NCBI RefSeq assembly: GCF_036894955.1
Contig: NZ_CP145905.1
Coordinates: 3,490,501-3,554,500 of the forward strand
Reading direction: 5' to 3'
Origin: Paenibacillus sp. KS-LC4
GTDB lineage: Bacteria > Bacillota > Bacilli > Paenibacillales > Paenibacillaceae
DNA: 64,000 bases
The translations under genes were made by a program, and so were the position numbers. Positions 7,896 through 15,630 of the stretch are shown piece after piece (within the stretch, counting starts at the first letter, position 1; every line of letters begins with the position of its first letter). The notes under the pieces were generated by a model that did not search any database, was not told the origin of the DNA, and worked only from the letters and a program-made list of their open reading frames with translations.

Positions 7896-8561
7896 ATGTC
7901 CGACGAATGGAACGCGAATCCGAATCCGAATCAGATTTCTGACAGCCTGCGCGATGAGGATGAGCCCCTCCCGCCTGCGCCTGTATCTAATGAACAATGG
8001 CGAGCCATCGTAGGAAATGACCCATCATATGACGGTCAATTTTATTACGCTGTCAAAACGACGGGTATTTTTTGCCGGCCGTCCTGCAAATCAAGACCGC
8101 CCAACAGAGAAAATATCGGCTACTTTCGAACCGTAGAGCAAGCGCTGACTGCCCAATTTCGTCCTTGTAAACGCTGTAAACCGACAGGGCAGCGTTTGCC
8201 GGATGAAGAATGGATCTCCGTGGTGACCGAGTATATTGATCGACACTATAAAAATAAGCTAACGCTTGCCGCCCTTGCATCCGTTTGTCATGGCACGCCG
8301 TATCATTTGCACCGAACGTTCAAAAAAGTAACGGGCAAAACCCCCGTCGATTATATCCAGCAAATAAGGATCGAAAAAGCTAAGGCGTTACTCCTCTCTT
8401 CTCCTAAATCCATTGCAGAAGTAGGCGAATGTGTCGGCTTGTTCAATACGCCCTATTTTATTACCTTGTTCAAGCAGAAAACCGGGCATACACCAGAGGG
8501 CTACCGACAGCGGCATAACAATGGTGGAGCTACTACAAATAAAGGAGATAATCCAACATGA
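7896..8561 (+). CDS. adaA: AdaA: methylphosphotriester-DNA methyltransferase and AraC-type activator
   Basis: The sensor of the adaptive response to alkylation. It takes a methyl group from a DNA phosphotriester onto a zinc-bound cysteine and then activates repair genes. The zinc site is complete: FCRPSC (C60, C64) and RPCKRC (C91, C94), followed by an AraC double helix-turn-helix (LAALASVCHGTPYHLHRTFK; SIAEVGECVGLFNTPYFITL). The length of 221 agrees with B. subtilis AdaA (about 211) with an extra Asn/Pro-rich N-terminus. AGAGGTGA lies 6 bases before the ATG. It overlaps adaB by four bases (ATGA), so the two are translated together. As in Bacillus, the Ada functions are split into two genes rather than one E. 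coli-type protein. Confidence 0.93.
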   Translation: MSDEWNANPNPNQISDSLRDEDEPLPPAPVSNEQWRAIVGNDPSYDGQFYYAVKTTGIFCRPSCKSRPPNRENIGYFRTVEQALTAQFRPCKRCKPTGQRLPDEEWISVVTEYIDRHYKNKLTLAALASVCHGTPYHLHRTFKKVTGKTPVDYIQQIRIEKAKALLLSSPKSIAEVGECVGLFNTPYFITLFKQKTGHTPEGYRQRHNNGGATTNKGDNPT

Positions 8562-9091
8562 AAGATTCATTTAGCGGGGACATCTATTGGTCGCTGTTTA
8601 GCTATGAAGATTGGAGCCTGCATGTTGCAGCGACAAATGAAGGGCTTTGCTTTGTAGGCTCGCAGAAGCAGCCCTATGAGGAGTTAGCGAGATGGGCTGC
8701 GTCGCGCTTTCCGCATAGCTCTTTGATTCGGGATGATGAAAAGCTGCTTCCGTATAAAGCTGAGTTGGCTCAATATTTGCAAGGAACGCTTGAAGCCTTT
8801 ACGATTTCCGCCGTTTTTCAAGGAACACCGTTCCAAGAAGCAGTATGGCAGGCTCTTTGCAGCATTCCATATGGGCAAACCTGGTCCTATTCGGATATTG
8901 CCGCCCATATTCAAAAGCCTGCGGCGGTTCGAGCGGTTGGTGCAGCCATTGGCGCGAACCCGATACTCATTACCATTCCTTGCCATCGCGTTATCGGCAA
9001 AAACGGGACACTCACTGGCTATCGAGGTGGAATAGAGATGAAAACCAAGCTATTGCAGTTGGAAGGCTACAAAGTAAAAAGCAACTCTTGA
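8558..9091 (+). CDS. adaB: AdaB: methylated-DNA--protein-cysteine methyltransferase
   Basis: A suicide repair enzyme that moves the methyl group from O6-methylguanine (or O4-methylthymine) to its own cysteine. The active-site motif ITIPCHRVIG is present, with the acceptor at about C142, preceded by the conserved GTPFQEAVWQALCSIPYGQTWSY region that forms the DNA-binding helix-turn-helix and the RAVGAAIGANP arginine finger. 177 residues is normal for the family. AAAGGAGA precedes the ATG, which overlaps the adaA stop. The operon ends immediately: the stop codon itself lies within a strong terminator stem. Expression is expected to follow methylated AdaA. Confidence 0.93.
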   Translation: MKDSFSGDIYWSLFSYEDWSLHVAATNEGLCFVGSQKQPYEELARWAASRFPHSSLIRDDEKLLPYKAELAQYLQGTLEAFTISAVFQGTPFQEAVWQALCSIPYGQTWSYSDIAAHIQKPAAVRAVGAAIGANPILITIPCHRVIGKNGTLTGYRGGIEMKTKLLQLEGYKVKSNS

Positions 9092-9106
9092 GTGCTTTTT
9101 ACTTTG
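9070..9106 (+). terminator. Terminator overlapping the adaB stop codon
   Basis: CAAAGTAAAAAGC (9070-9082) pairs with GCTTTTTACTTTG (9094-9106), extended inward by ACTC/GAGT around a two-base loop with a single bulged A. The left arm encodes the last residues of AdaB and the stop lies in the loop region. The right arm's T5 could serve as the T-tract. Confidence 0.65.
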
Positions 9107-9118
9107 CAGCAGCTGTAT

Positions 9119-9580
9119 TTATTTAATAAAAAGCTTCATCAGCTTATGATAAATAGGATGAATCATATAGCCGGTTGGCTTAACCGAATATCTTTTGCCT
9201 ACATTCAGCTGGTTGATCTGCAATATGTCATCACTAGACAGCTCAAAATCAAATATCTGGCTATTTTCTTTCATTCTTTTTGGGCTTGATGACTTTGGAA
9301 TAACGATGATGCCTCGCTCCAAGTGCCAACGTAAAATGACCTGTGCCACTGTTTTACGATGATAATCAGCTATCCTTTTTAATTCTGGATGCTCCAATAA
9401 CGCTTTATTCCCTTGCCCTAGCGGCCCCCATGCCTCATGCAAAATTTGCAACGCCAATCACTTTGATTTTCCCTGCGGAATACAGCTCCTCCATCGCTCG
9501 CCATGCCTACAAATACTTTGGTGCAGCAAAATGAATCAAATACATATCCAGATAATATACTTTGAAGAGTGCGTGCTCTT
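9119..9580 (-). pseudogene. Aldo/keto reductase remnant
   Basis: The 112-codon frame 9119-9457 encodes the C-terminal third of an aldo/keto reductase: AWGPLGQGN, VAQVILRWHLERGIIVIPKSS and NSQIFDFELSSDDI are family hallmarks of the late barrel and cofactor site. Upstream on the same strand, in another frame, YYLDMYLIH (about 9560-9525) and AWRAMEELYSAGKIKVIGVANF (split by a stop codon before it and ended by another) are the matching middle segments. So the gene has at least one in-frame stop and one frameshift, and the catalytic N-terminal third is missing. A decayed gene rather than an active short one. Confidence 0.8.
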
Positions 9581-9646
9581 ATTTCTTATCTCCTAAAACC
9601 CTATTTCCAGCAAACGATTCGGCAAGTTACTATGCTGTGAACGTCG

Positions 9647-9679
9647 AAAAGCCCGGCAGGGGGCTCCTGCCAGGCTTTT
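9647..9679 (-). terminator. Hairpin terminator after the deacetylase gene
   Basis: AAAGCC-C-GGCAGG pairs with CCTGCC-A-GGCTTT around a short loop; T runs flank both sides, so it can end the minus-strand deacetylase transcript (stop at 9738) and plus-strand transcripts alike. Confidence 0.75.
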
Positions 9680-9737
9680 ATTATTAAGATTAGCATTCAA
9701 GTTATTAACGCAAAGGCCCCTTTACCGCTTCGTTTGT

Positions 9738-10808
9738 TCAGTTGATTTCCAAATAATCAAGATAAGCATCCCATGTGCCGTCATCCGCGGTTACAACAAG
9801 CTCGATAACTTGGTTCCCGGTTCCATGGCTGACATTGTTTAGCGTATAGACCGCTGGATTGCTGCCTCCGAAGTAGAAGGTTCCCTTCGTCTGCCCGCCG
9901 ATTTTCAAGTCAACTCTGGCCATATTAGCATTGTTCGAAGCACCACGCAGTGAAAAATGATGAGTGCCGCTTTCAAAATATTGCGTGTATTTCACTAAAT
10001 CATTGTTGGCATATAGAACAACCCCGTTGAATGGCGAGCTAATATTTCCAGTATACTGACCGCTTTTGGTCATATTCTCAGCTTCCACTTTCGTGCCTGT
10101 GCCTGGGGACGGTGTTGTACCGCCGTTGTCAGGAGCGACCGCACGGCCTGTCGTCGACGAGATCATGCCCGAGCAAAGGCCGCGGCTCTTGAGGTTTTGA
10201 GCAATTTGCGGGATCGCTTGGCGCGTAGCCTGGAACTGGTCATGCATCAGGATGATGTCACCATTTTGCAGCCTGCCTGTGGCGGCCACGATCTGGGCAG
10301 AGGTGGCGCCGTTCCAATCCAAGGAGTCCACGTTCCACAGTATTTCTTTAAGACCGTTTTGAGCCACGATTGATTTCAGAGTCGCGTTGGTAGCACCGTA
10401 CGGTGGACGGAACAGCTTCGGCGCACTTCCGGTAATGGACTGAATCGCCTGCTGCGTCCTTGTAATTTCCGACGTCATCTGCGCGGTGCTGAGTGAAGTC
10501 ATTTGCGGGTGGGTGTAAGAGTGGTTGGCGATCCACATGCCCGCGGCTACTTGCTCCCGCACCAGAGACGGGTTATTTTGCGAGTTTTGTCCGGTGTTGA
10601 ACATCGTTGCGCGCAATCCAGCCTGCTTCAGCGCATTAAGCAAATTTGTCGTGGTTCCGGGATTGGGGCCATCGTCAAATGTTAAACCTACGTAGCCGTT
10701 CGGACAGTTCACATCAGCAGCACTTGCTCCTGGCACCATTGAGCTGGACATTAACGTAACAGAAAGCGCCAAGGTCATTAATCCACTTACTAGTTTTGAT
10801 TTAAACAT
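9738..10808 (-). CDS. Secreted polysaccharide deacetylase (CE4/NodB) with CBM36
   Basis: A secreted esterase expected to remove acetyl groups from xylan or chitin-like chains. Order: a signal peptide (hydrophobic core, cleavage near ASA-AD at about residue 31), a NodB domain with LTFDDGP (D46-D47), the zinc motif HSYTHP (H97, H101), RPPYGA and LMHD, then a Ser/Thr/Gly linker and a C-terminal module of about 117 residues beginning VEAENM and ending DGTWDAYLDYLEI. That module matches the CBM36 calcium-dependent xylan-binding family as I remember it and is very like the one in XynD next door, so acetylxylan is the likely substrate. AGGAGG lies 6 bases before the ATG at 10808. Third in the xynD-GH43 gene row on the minus strand. 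Confidence 0.88.
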   Translation of the reverse strand: MFKSKLVSGLMTLALSVTLMSSSMVPGASAADVNCPNGYVGLTFDDGPNPGTTTNLLNALKQAGLRATMFNTGQNSQNNPSLVREQVAAGMWIANHSYTHPQMTSLSTAQMTSEITRTQQAIQSITGSAPKLFRPPYGATNATLKSIVAQNGLKEILWNVDSLDWNGATSAQIVAATGRLQNGDIILMHDQFQATRQAIPQIAQNLKSRGLCSGMISSTTGRAVAPDNGGTTPSPGTGTKVEAENMTKSGQYTGNISSPFNGVVLYANNDLVKYTQYFESGTHHFSLRGASNNANMARVDLKIGGQTKGTFYFGGSNPAVYTLNNVSHGTGNQVIELVVTADDGTWDAYLDYLEIN

Positions 10809-10894
10809 CATGTACCTCCTATTAATTAAATACTAGTATAATTTATCTCTTCCCTCCGTACCGCTGTAGCCTTCTCTCTAGCAGGCATTGTCAC

Positions 10895-10927
10895 CATCCG
10901 CAGCACTCCCACAAAATACTGCGGATG
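10895..10927. repeat. Inverted repeat between the GH43 and deacetylase genes
   Basis: CATCCGCAG (10895-10903) pairs with CTGCGGATG (10919-10927) around a 15-base loop. No T-tract follows on either strand. It may reduce read-through or stabilise the 3' end of the upstream GH43 message. Confidence 0.5.
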
Positions 10928-10947
10928 TATGCTTTACAGCCATTTCA

Positions 10948-12993
10948 TTACTGCAATCTTAAATAATCAAAATCAACAAAACCACCCGTTGATTTGGTCG
11001 CATAATTGAACAGAGCAAAACGGTATCCCATAAAATGAGGCAACGTATAAGACATTTGGAGCGTATTGCCTATCGACGTCCAATTGGTGCCATCAAGACT
11101 GTAGGAGAAATAGGCTTTATCCGTCTGATTTGTGAAATCACAGAAAAGCTTAAAATACACGCGATCCTGAGTGACCGGGACATTTGCCACCTCAGTCATC
11201 GTTCCCGAGCTCGCATTTACCATCACAATGGATTTCGAAGCCCCGGACATCTTTACTCCAACAAAGCCATATTTAGCCTGAAAAGCCGCAAGGCCAGCAT
11301 AATCTCCATCCTTCATGCCGCTTGTTTCCATCGCAATGGTTCCTGTAGATTGGGGACCAAATGTCCTTTGCGTAAGCGTATTTCTGGCATCAAGAATACT
11401 TGTGCTCAGCTTTCCGGTCGTCAGCCTCATAAATCCGGGCCGCTGTGCAAGGGACCATTTTGTAGGGTCAGGATTGTGATTCCACTGCCACACCTTTGCA
11501 AGAGTCGCCCCTGACGAAGCCATTCCTGTAAACGAAACATCGTCTACATAGAAATTCATTAGGTCATTTGCCTGATTTGGGGTTGAATTGTAAGGTGTCT
11601 CAATAAAAATAAACGTTTGCGAGAGATCGGCGCCAGCCGGAAGCGTATAGGTTCCTTGAATCGTGCCCCACTGGCCTTTGGTTAGCGTACTAGAGCCAAG
11701 AATGGATATCCCCGTGTAGCTTGGACCGTTTTGGATATTAAAGTTGAAGGTTTTAGTGGCGGGTCCGTCGGTATATTTAACTTTTGCGGAAAATTGATAG
11801 ACGCCGCCTGCCGTCACTTTACCCGTAATGACTTGCTTTAGGCCCGCAGCTGTTTGCTGCCTGCCGCTAACAAATAGGCTTTTTGATCCGCTGACATAGT
11901 CTGTCGTCGTTGCTGCAACCGTTGCCGTATTGTTATTCGTCCAAGGGCTTATGGTTGCATCCTCAAATCCTCCGTTTACAATGAGCTGACTCGGGGCTTG
12001 AGCCGAAGAAAACTCATCTGATGCATAAACCTTCTTCACCGGATATCCCTCAACAGGAAGATTCATCGTTAGAGGCGCCTTGCCATTAACTCCGAATACC
12101 GGCCAATTATTTGCCCAGGTAACCGGAACAAGATACGGCATACGTCCGATTGCCCCACTGTCTTTAAACAACATAGCGTACCAAGCGCCAGAAGCCGTAT
12201 CCACAATCCCTCCCTGTGCTATGCCTGAATCCTTTAATGAAACCTGTCCTGTATAGGCTCCGGTCAAGCTGCTTGCACGATAGGTTAGTTGTGTACGCCC
12301 GCTTCCCGATGGCCAGCATATCAGGAATACATAGTACATTCCATTAATCTTTTGTATGTGTGCGCCTTCAGCCTTGACTATGAAGTTGGAGCCTGCAATG
12401 TTACTTGAACTCGGAATGATGATCTGATTGAGTCCACCCGATTTGATAGACTTTGCATCGGAGGAAAGCTCGATAATTCTAATATCATCACTGCCATAAA
12501 CCAAAAATACACGATTATTATCAAAAAGCAGCGATGCGTCATGATAATAGCTGCCAAGCACGGATGAGGTCCAAGGCCCCGTTTCTATGTTGCTGGTCTG
12601 ATAAATATAAGTTTTGCCGGTAGAATTAGAGCCGAAGGACACATAATAGATTCCGTTGTTATAGCGAAGACTGCTTGCCCATGAGCCTCTTCCATATTCG
12701 TTTTGTCCATTGTTAAGATTTTGCGCATCATTATTGGCGTAAGTATCGTAAACATAATTTACGATTTCCCAGTTCACAAGGTCATATGATTTCATAATGG
12801 GAACGCCGGGATTCATGTGCATAGTCGTGCTGGTCATATAAAAAGTATTGCCTACCCTGATCACATCGTTATCTGGCGCATCAGCATATATAAACGGATT
12901 TGTAAAAGTAGCCGCTGAGGCTAGCGGGATGCTTGACATCATACTCATGAGTAAAAGTAAGGCCGATAAAAAAAGGGATATTCGCTTATACAT
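10948..12993 (-). CDS. Secreted GH43 glycosidase with an internal CBM4/9/22-like module
   Basis: A secreted five-bladed beta-propeller glycosidase of family 43, most likely an arabinofuranosidase or xylosidase acting on xylan side chains. Signal peptide 1-27 (cleavage after ASA). Residues about 30-330 form the propeller, with the first catalytic Asp near FIYADAPDND, SSVLGSYYHDASLLFDNN and VKAEGAHIQKINGMYYVF, which carries the acid Glu. Residues about 340-490 (LIVNGGFEDATISPWTNN...) look like a CBM4/9/22 sugar-binding sandwich, and 500-681 is the concanavalin-like C-terminal domain found in many GH43 enzymes (QWNHNPDPTKWSLAQRPGFM). Having the binding module between the two usual domains is less common. 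It starts 27 bases after xynD ends, so it is co-transcribed. Confidence 0.85.
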   Translation of the reverse strand: MYKRISLFLSALLLLMSMMSSIPLASAATFTNPFIYADAPDNDVIRVGNTFYMTSTTMHMNPGVPIMKSYDLVNWEIVNYVYDTYANNDAQNLNNGQNEYGRGSWASSLRYNNGIYYVSFGSNSTGKTYIYQTSNIETGPWTSSVLGSYYHDASLLFDNNRVFLVYGSDDIRIIELSSDAKSIKSGGLNQIIIPSSSNIAGSNFIVKAEGAHIQKINGMYYVFLICWPSGSGRTQLTYRASSLTGAYTGQVSLKDSGIAQGGIVDTASGAWYAMLFKDSGAIGRMPYLVPVTWANNWPVFGVNGKAPLTMNLPVEGYPVKKVYASDEFSSAQAPSQLIVNGGFEDATISPWTNNNTATVAATTTDYVSGSKSLFVSGRQQTAAGLKQVITGKVTAGGVYQFSAKVKYTDGPATKTFNFNIQNGPSYTGISILGSSTLTKGQWGTIQGTYTLPAGADLSQTFIFIETPYNSTPNQANDLMNFYVDDVSFTGMASSGATLAKVWQWNHNPDPTKWSLAQRPGFMRLTTGKLSTSILDARNTLTQRTFGPQSTGTIAMETSGMKDGDYAGLAAFQAKYGFVGVKMSGASKSIVMVNASSGTMTEVANVPVTQDRVYFKLFCDFTNQTDKAYFSYSLDGTNWTSIGNTLQMSYTLPHFMGYRFALFNYATKSTGGFVDFDYLRLQ

Positions 12994-13020
12994 ATTAAAG
13001 TCCTCTCCGAGTTAAAATGG

Positions 13021-14949
13021 TCATTGAGTAATTTCCAAATAATCGACGTAAGCATCCCACGTCCCATTATCAGTCGTTACAAGCAGGCTGATCTCTTGAT
13101 TTCCCGTTCCATGCGTAATATTGGACAAGGTTTGGACGGTTGGCGTCGTTCCAGTAAAGTAAAAGGAACCCACTGTCGTTCCACCTATTTTCAAATCGAC
13201 TCTGGCAGTGCCCGAGTTATTTGAAGCGCCCCTAACCGAAAAATGATGAGTAGGATTAGCAAAATACTGTGTGTACGTACTGCTGTCATCATTGGCGTAT
13301 AGCGCAACGCCATTGAAAGGTGAACTTATAACCCCGGCATAAGTGCCGCTGAGCGTCATATTCTCAGCTTCAACCCTTGTTCCAGTAGGCGTAGTAGGGT
13401 TAGTAGGTGTAGTAGACGTATTAGGCGTAAACTGCCAGTAATCAATATTAAATAAGTTGCTAGCACCCGATCCGGTAAATACTAGAAACAAATTGTGCAC
13501 TCCCGTTGCATTGCTCACGGTCGTTTCGATTTCCTGCCAGTTTTGCACGCCTCCAGTAGAACTGACATTAAGAGTCCCCACTAGCGTACCCGTTGCACTA
13601 TCCAGACGTATTTCTATTTTACCTCCTACATTTGACGCCACATTCGCTTTAAACGTCTTTGCTCCGCTCGTACCAAAATCAGCTTTTCCTACAGCAATCC
13701 AATCCCCATTGTTCACGTTTGTCACATTCAGATTATTTGTAGGTCCGCCAGTTGCTTGACTCCGCTCGGTTGTAATGCCCGCATTCCACCCGATTGTTTC
13801 CGCTTCCGTTCTAATGTAGGGATTAAGGTTGGCAATCTGGGGTACGCCTGCCATATTTCCCTGTACCTCTTGGATCGTTCCATCCGCATTATGCGTAAGC
13901 TTATTAATATGAGGAGAGCGATAGCCTTTTCCGTCTCCCAGCAGAGCCTTGCTGACCGTTTGGGCATGATAGACAACATACCATTGGTTGTTAAAGTTAA
14001 ATACAGCATGATGGTTATTTCCGCCAACTCCGAAGAAGGTATATGGATTTTTCAAGAAATGCCCCGTATAAGTAAAGGGACCCATCGGGCTGTTGCTCAC
14101 CATATAACCAATCTCGCCTGCCGGGTAATTTGCTGGATGTGTGCCGGAGAAATTAATACAGTACGAATAATAATATTTGCCGTTATACTTATGAATACCT
14201 GAATCCTCAAACAAAAAAGGAGCATCAATCGTTACCGCACTTCCAACAACACTAGTCATATCAGCGCCTAATTTTAAAACTCTGGCTGTTTTGGGATTCG
14301 CAATTGAAGCTTGACTAGAGGTATTGGGTATGCCTCCACCTACATATAAATATCCTGTGCCGTCATCATCCACTAATACAGCAGGGTCAAACAGCCATGT
14401 AACGCCAGCCACGCCAGGTGTACTATGTGTCACTAGTGCTTTTCCGAGCGGGTCTGACCACGGTCCAATTGGAGTGTTTGCAGTTAACACGCCAATACCT
14501 GAAGCACCGTTCGAGAAATAAAGGAAAAATTTATCCTGACCATTTATATTTTTCTTTGCAACGGCGGGTGCCCACGAGAGTGAGGCCCATTTGGCAACTC
14601 CAGCTCCATTATTTGCATTGTTGAAGCCTGCAACTGGAATGGCGCCATGATCTGTCCAATTCACCATATCCGCAGAGGATATGACGTTTATTTTATTCAG
14701 CTCACTAAAATCATTTTCTTTAACGGTTCCGTTGCTGTTATATACATACGCATCGCTTGACATATAAACATACACTCTGCCATTATGAACCAACACATAG
14801 GGATCTGCTCCCAATTTATGATCCATAAGTGGATTCGAGTTCCCCGGCAGTTTTGCAGTTGCATTGTTAGCAGCATGAGCAGACATCATCGGCAGACCAC
14901 CTAGCAATAGTATAAATGCTAGTAAAAACATAAATAAACTTCTAAACAT
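13021..14949 (-). CDS. xynD: XynD: GH43 arabinoxylan arabinofuranohydrolase with CBM6 and CBM36
   Basis: Secreted enzyme that removes arabinose branches from arabinoxylan. Signal peptide 1-26 (AHA-AN). The GH43 propeller covers about 40-370, with catalytic regions KLGADPYVLV, WLFDPAVLVDDDG and LFEDSGIHKYNGKYY. A CBM6 follows (RTEAETIGWNAG to FNIDYWQF, about 380-510), then a Thr/Pro linker, then CBM36 (about 525-642, VEAENMTLSGTYAG to GTWDAYVDYLEIT). The length and order agree with P. polymyxa XynD/Xyn43A, whose CBM36 is the founding member, and B. subtilis XynD. It is the first gene of a row that continues with another GH43 and the CE4 deacetylase. A cre site 290 bases upstream suggests glucose repression. 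Confidence 0.92.
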   Translation of the reverse strand: MFRSLFMFLLAFILLLGGLPMMSAHAANNATAKLPGNSNPLMDHKLGADPYVLVHNGRVYVYMSSDAYVYNSNGTVKENDFSELNKINVISSADMVNWTDHGAIPVAGFNNANNGAGVAKWASLSWAPAVAKKNINGQDKFFLYFSNGASGIGVLTANTPIGPWSDPLGKALVTHSTPGVAGVTWLFDPAVLVDDDGTGYLYVGGGIPNTSSQASIANPKTARVLKLGADMTSVVGSAVTIDAPFLFEDSGIHKYNGKYYYSYCINFSGTHPANYPAGEIGYMVSNSPMGPFTYTGHFLKNPYTFFGVGGNNHHAVFNFNNQWYVVYHAQTVSKALLGDGKGYRSPHINKLTHNADGTIQEVQGNMAGVPQIANLNPYIRTEAETIGWNAGITTERSQATGGPTNNLNVTNVNNGDWIAVGKADFGTSGAKTFKANVASNVGGKIEIRLDSATGTLVGTLNVSSTGGVQNWQEIETTVSNATGVHNLFLVFTGSGASNLFNIDYWQFTPNTSTTPTNPTTPTGTRVEAENMTLSGTYAGVISSPFNGVALYANDDSSTYTQYFANPTHHFSVRGASNNSGTARVDLKIGGTTVGSFYFTGTTPTVQTLSNITHGTGNQEISLLVTTDNGTWDAYVDYLEITQ

Positions 14950-15242
14950 ATAACAATACCTCCATTTAAATTTTCAAACATTAAAAATTCCATTTAAAAA
15001 CATTTTACAAAATTCTTCTTGAACGTAGAATTCATCGTCCTTTAGCTGTATCATTTTCCCCATTGCTTAACCCTCATCGCTCCCCCTCCTTCTTCGTCAT
15101 TTTTATACACTCCAATTTTCCCAACATTATATTAATCCGAAACCGAACCAATCGTAATAGGTGTCGCAGAAGCCTATATAGAGGTCCGTGCTCCGATTGT
15201 TGGCGTTAATACATGATCCAGCAGAAATCTGTTCACCACAAA

Positions 15243-15257
15243 TTGAAAGCGCTTGCA
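15243..15257. promoter_or_regulatory. CcpA cre site upstream of the hemicellulase genes
   Basis: TTGAAAGCGCTTGCA fits the cre consensus WTGNAANCGNWNNCW at every fixed position. It lies about 290 bases upstream of xynD, far for promoter occlusion, unless the promoter is also distant. Known CcpA biology predicts repression when preferred sugars are present. Confidence 0.7.
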
Positions 15258-15484
15258 TATTTCTGAAATAAAACATTTCATGGGAAGCAACGGAGATGGA
15301 CAACGAATGTGCACCCCTACTCTAGAGGACTTTATTTGATAATTTTTCTAAATTTTGAAAACGGTTACTTCTAAATACTACCATATTTTCTCTATGGTTT
15401 AGTTGTACTTTTTTTGGAATTTGTTGTATTTTTTTGTTCGACATTAGGGGGGATTAGATTCATATTCGATCTGGAGGGTTAAAA

Positions 15485-15558
15485 AAAAGCCCATAGTAGA
15501 TCCAAGTATAATGAAGTCACCTTAGCAACCATTACACCGAAGAATCAAACCATAGGCT
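15485..15558 (-). terminator. 71-base imperfect hairpin, probable GH74 terminator
   Basis: AGCCCATAG (15488-15496) pairs with CCATAGGCT (15550-15558) allowing G-U pairs, and the pairing continues inward with few interruptions, through ATAATG with CATTAC. On the minus strand it is followed by eight T. It lies 70-145 bases after the GH74 stop at 15631. The stem is much longer than an ordinary terminator. Confidence 0.6.
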
Positions 15559-15630
15559 ATAATACGTATTCCATAATCCAATGCCGCGATTTTCTCTCTC
15601 TGCTAAGCTTATCGCCCCAGTCTCTAAAGC

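Larger units (their letters stand above)
14950..15630. other. Promoter region of xynD and 3' region of the GH74 gene
   Basis: 680 bases without a gene. The left part must hold the xynD promoter, transcribed leftward. At 15243-15257 there is a cre site and at 15488-15558 a long hairpin. The sequence between is AT-rich; I see no further open frame with a ribosome binding site. Confidence 0.7.
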
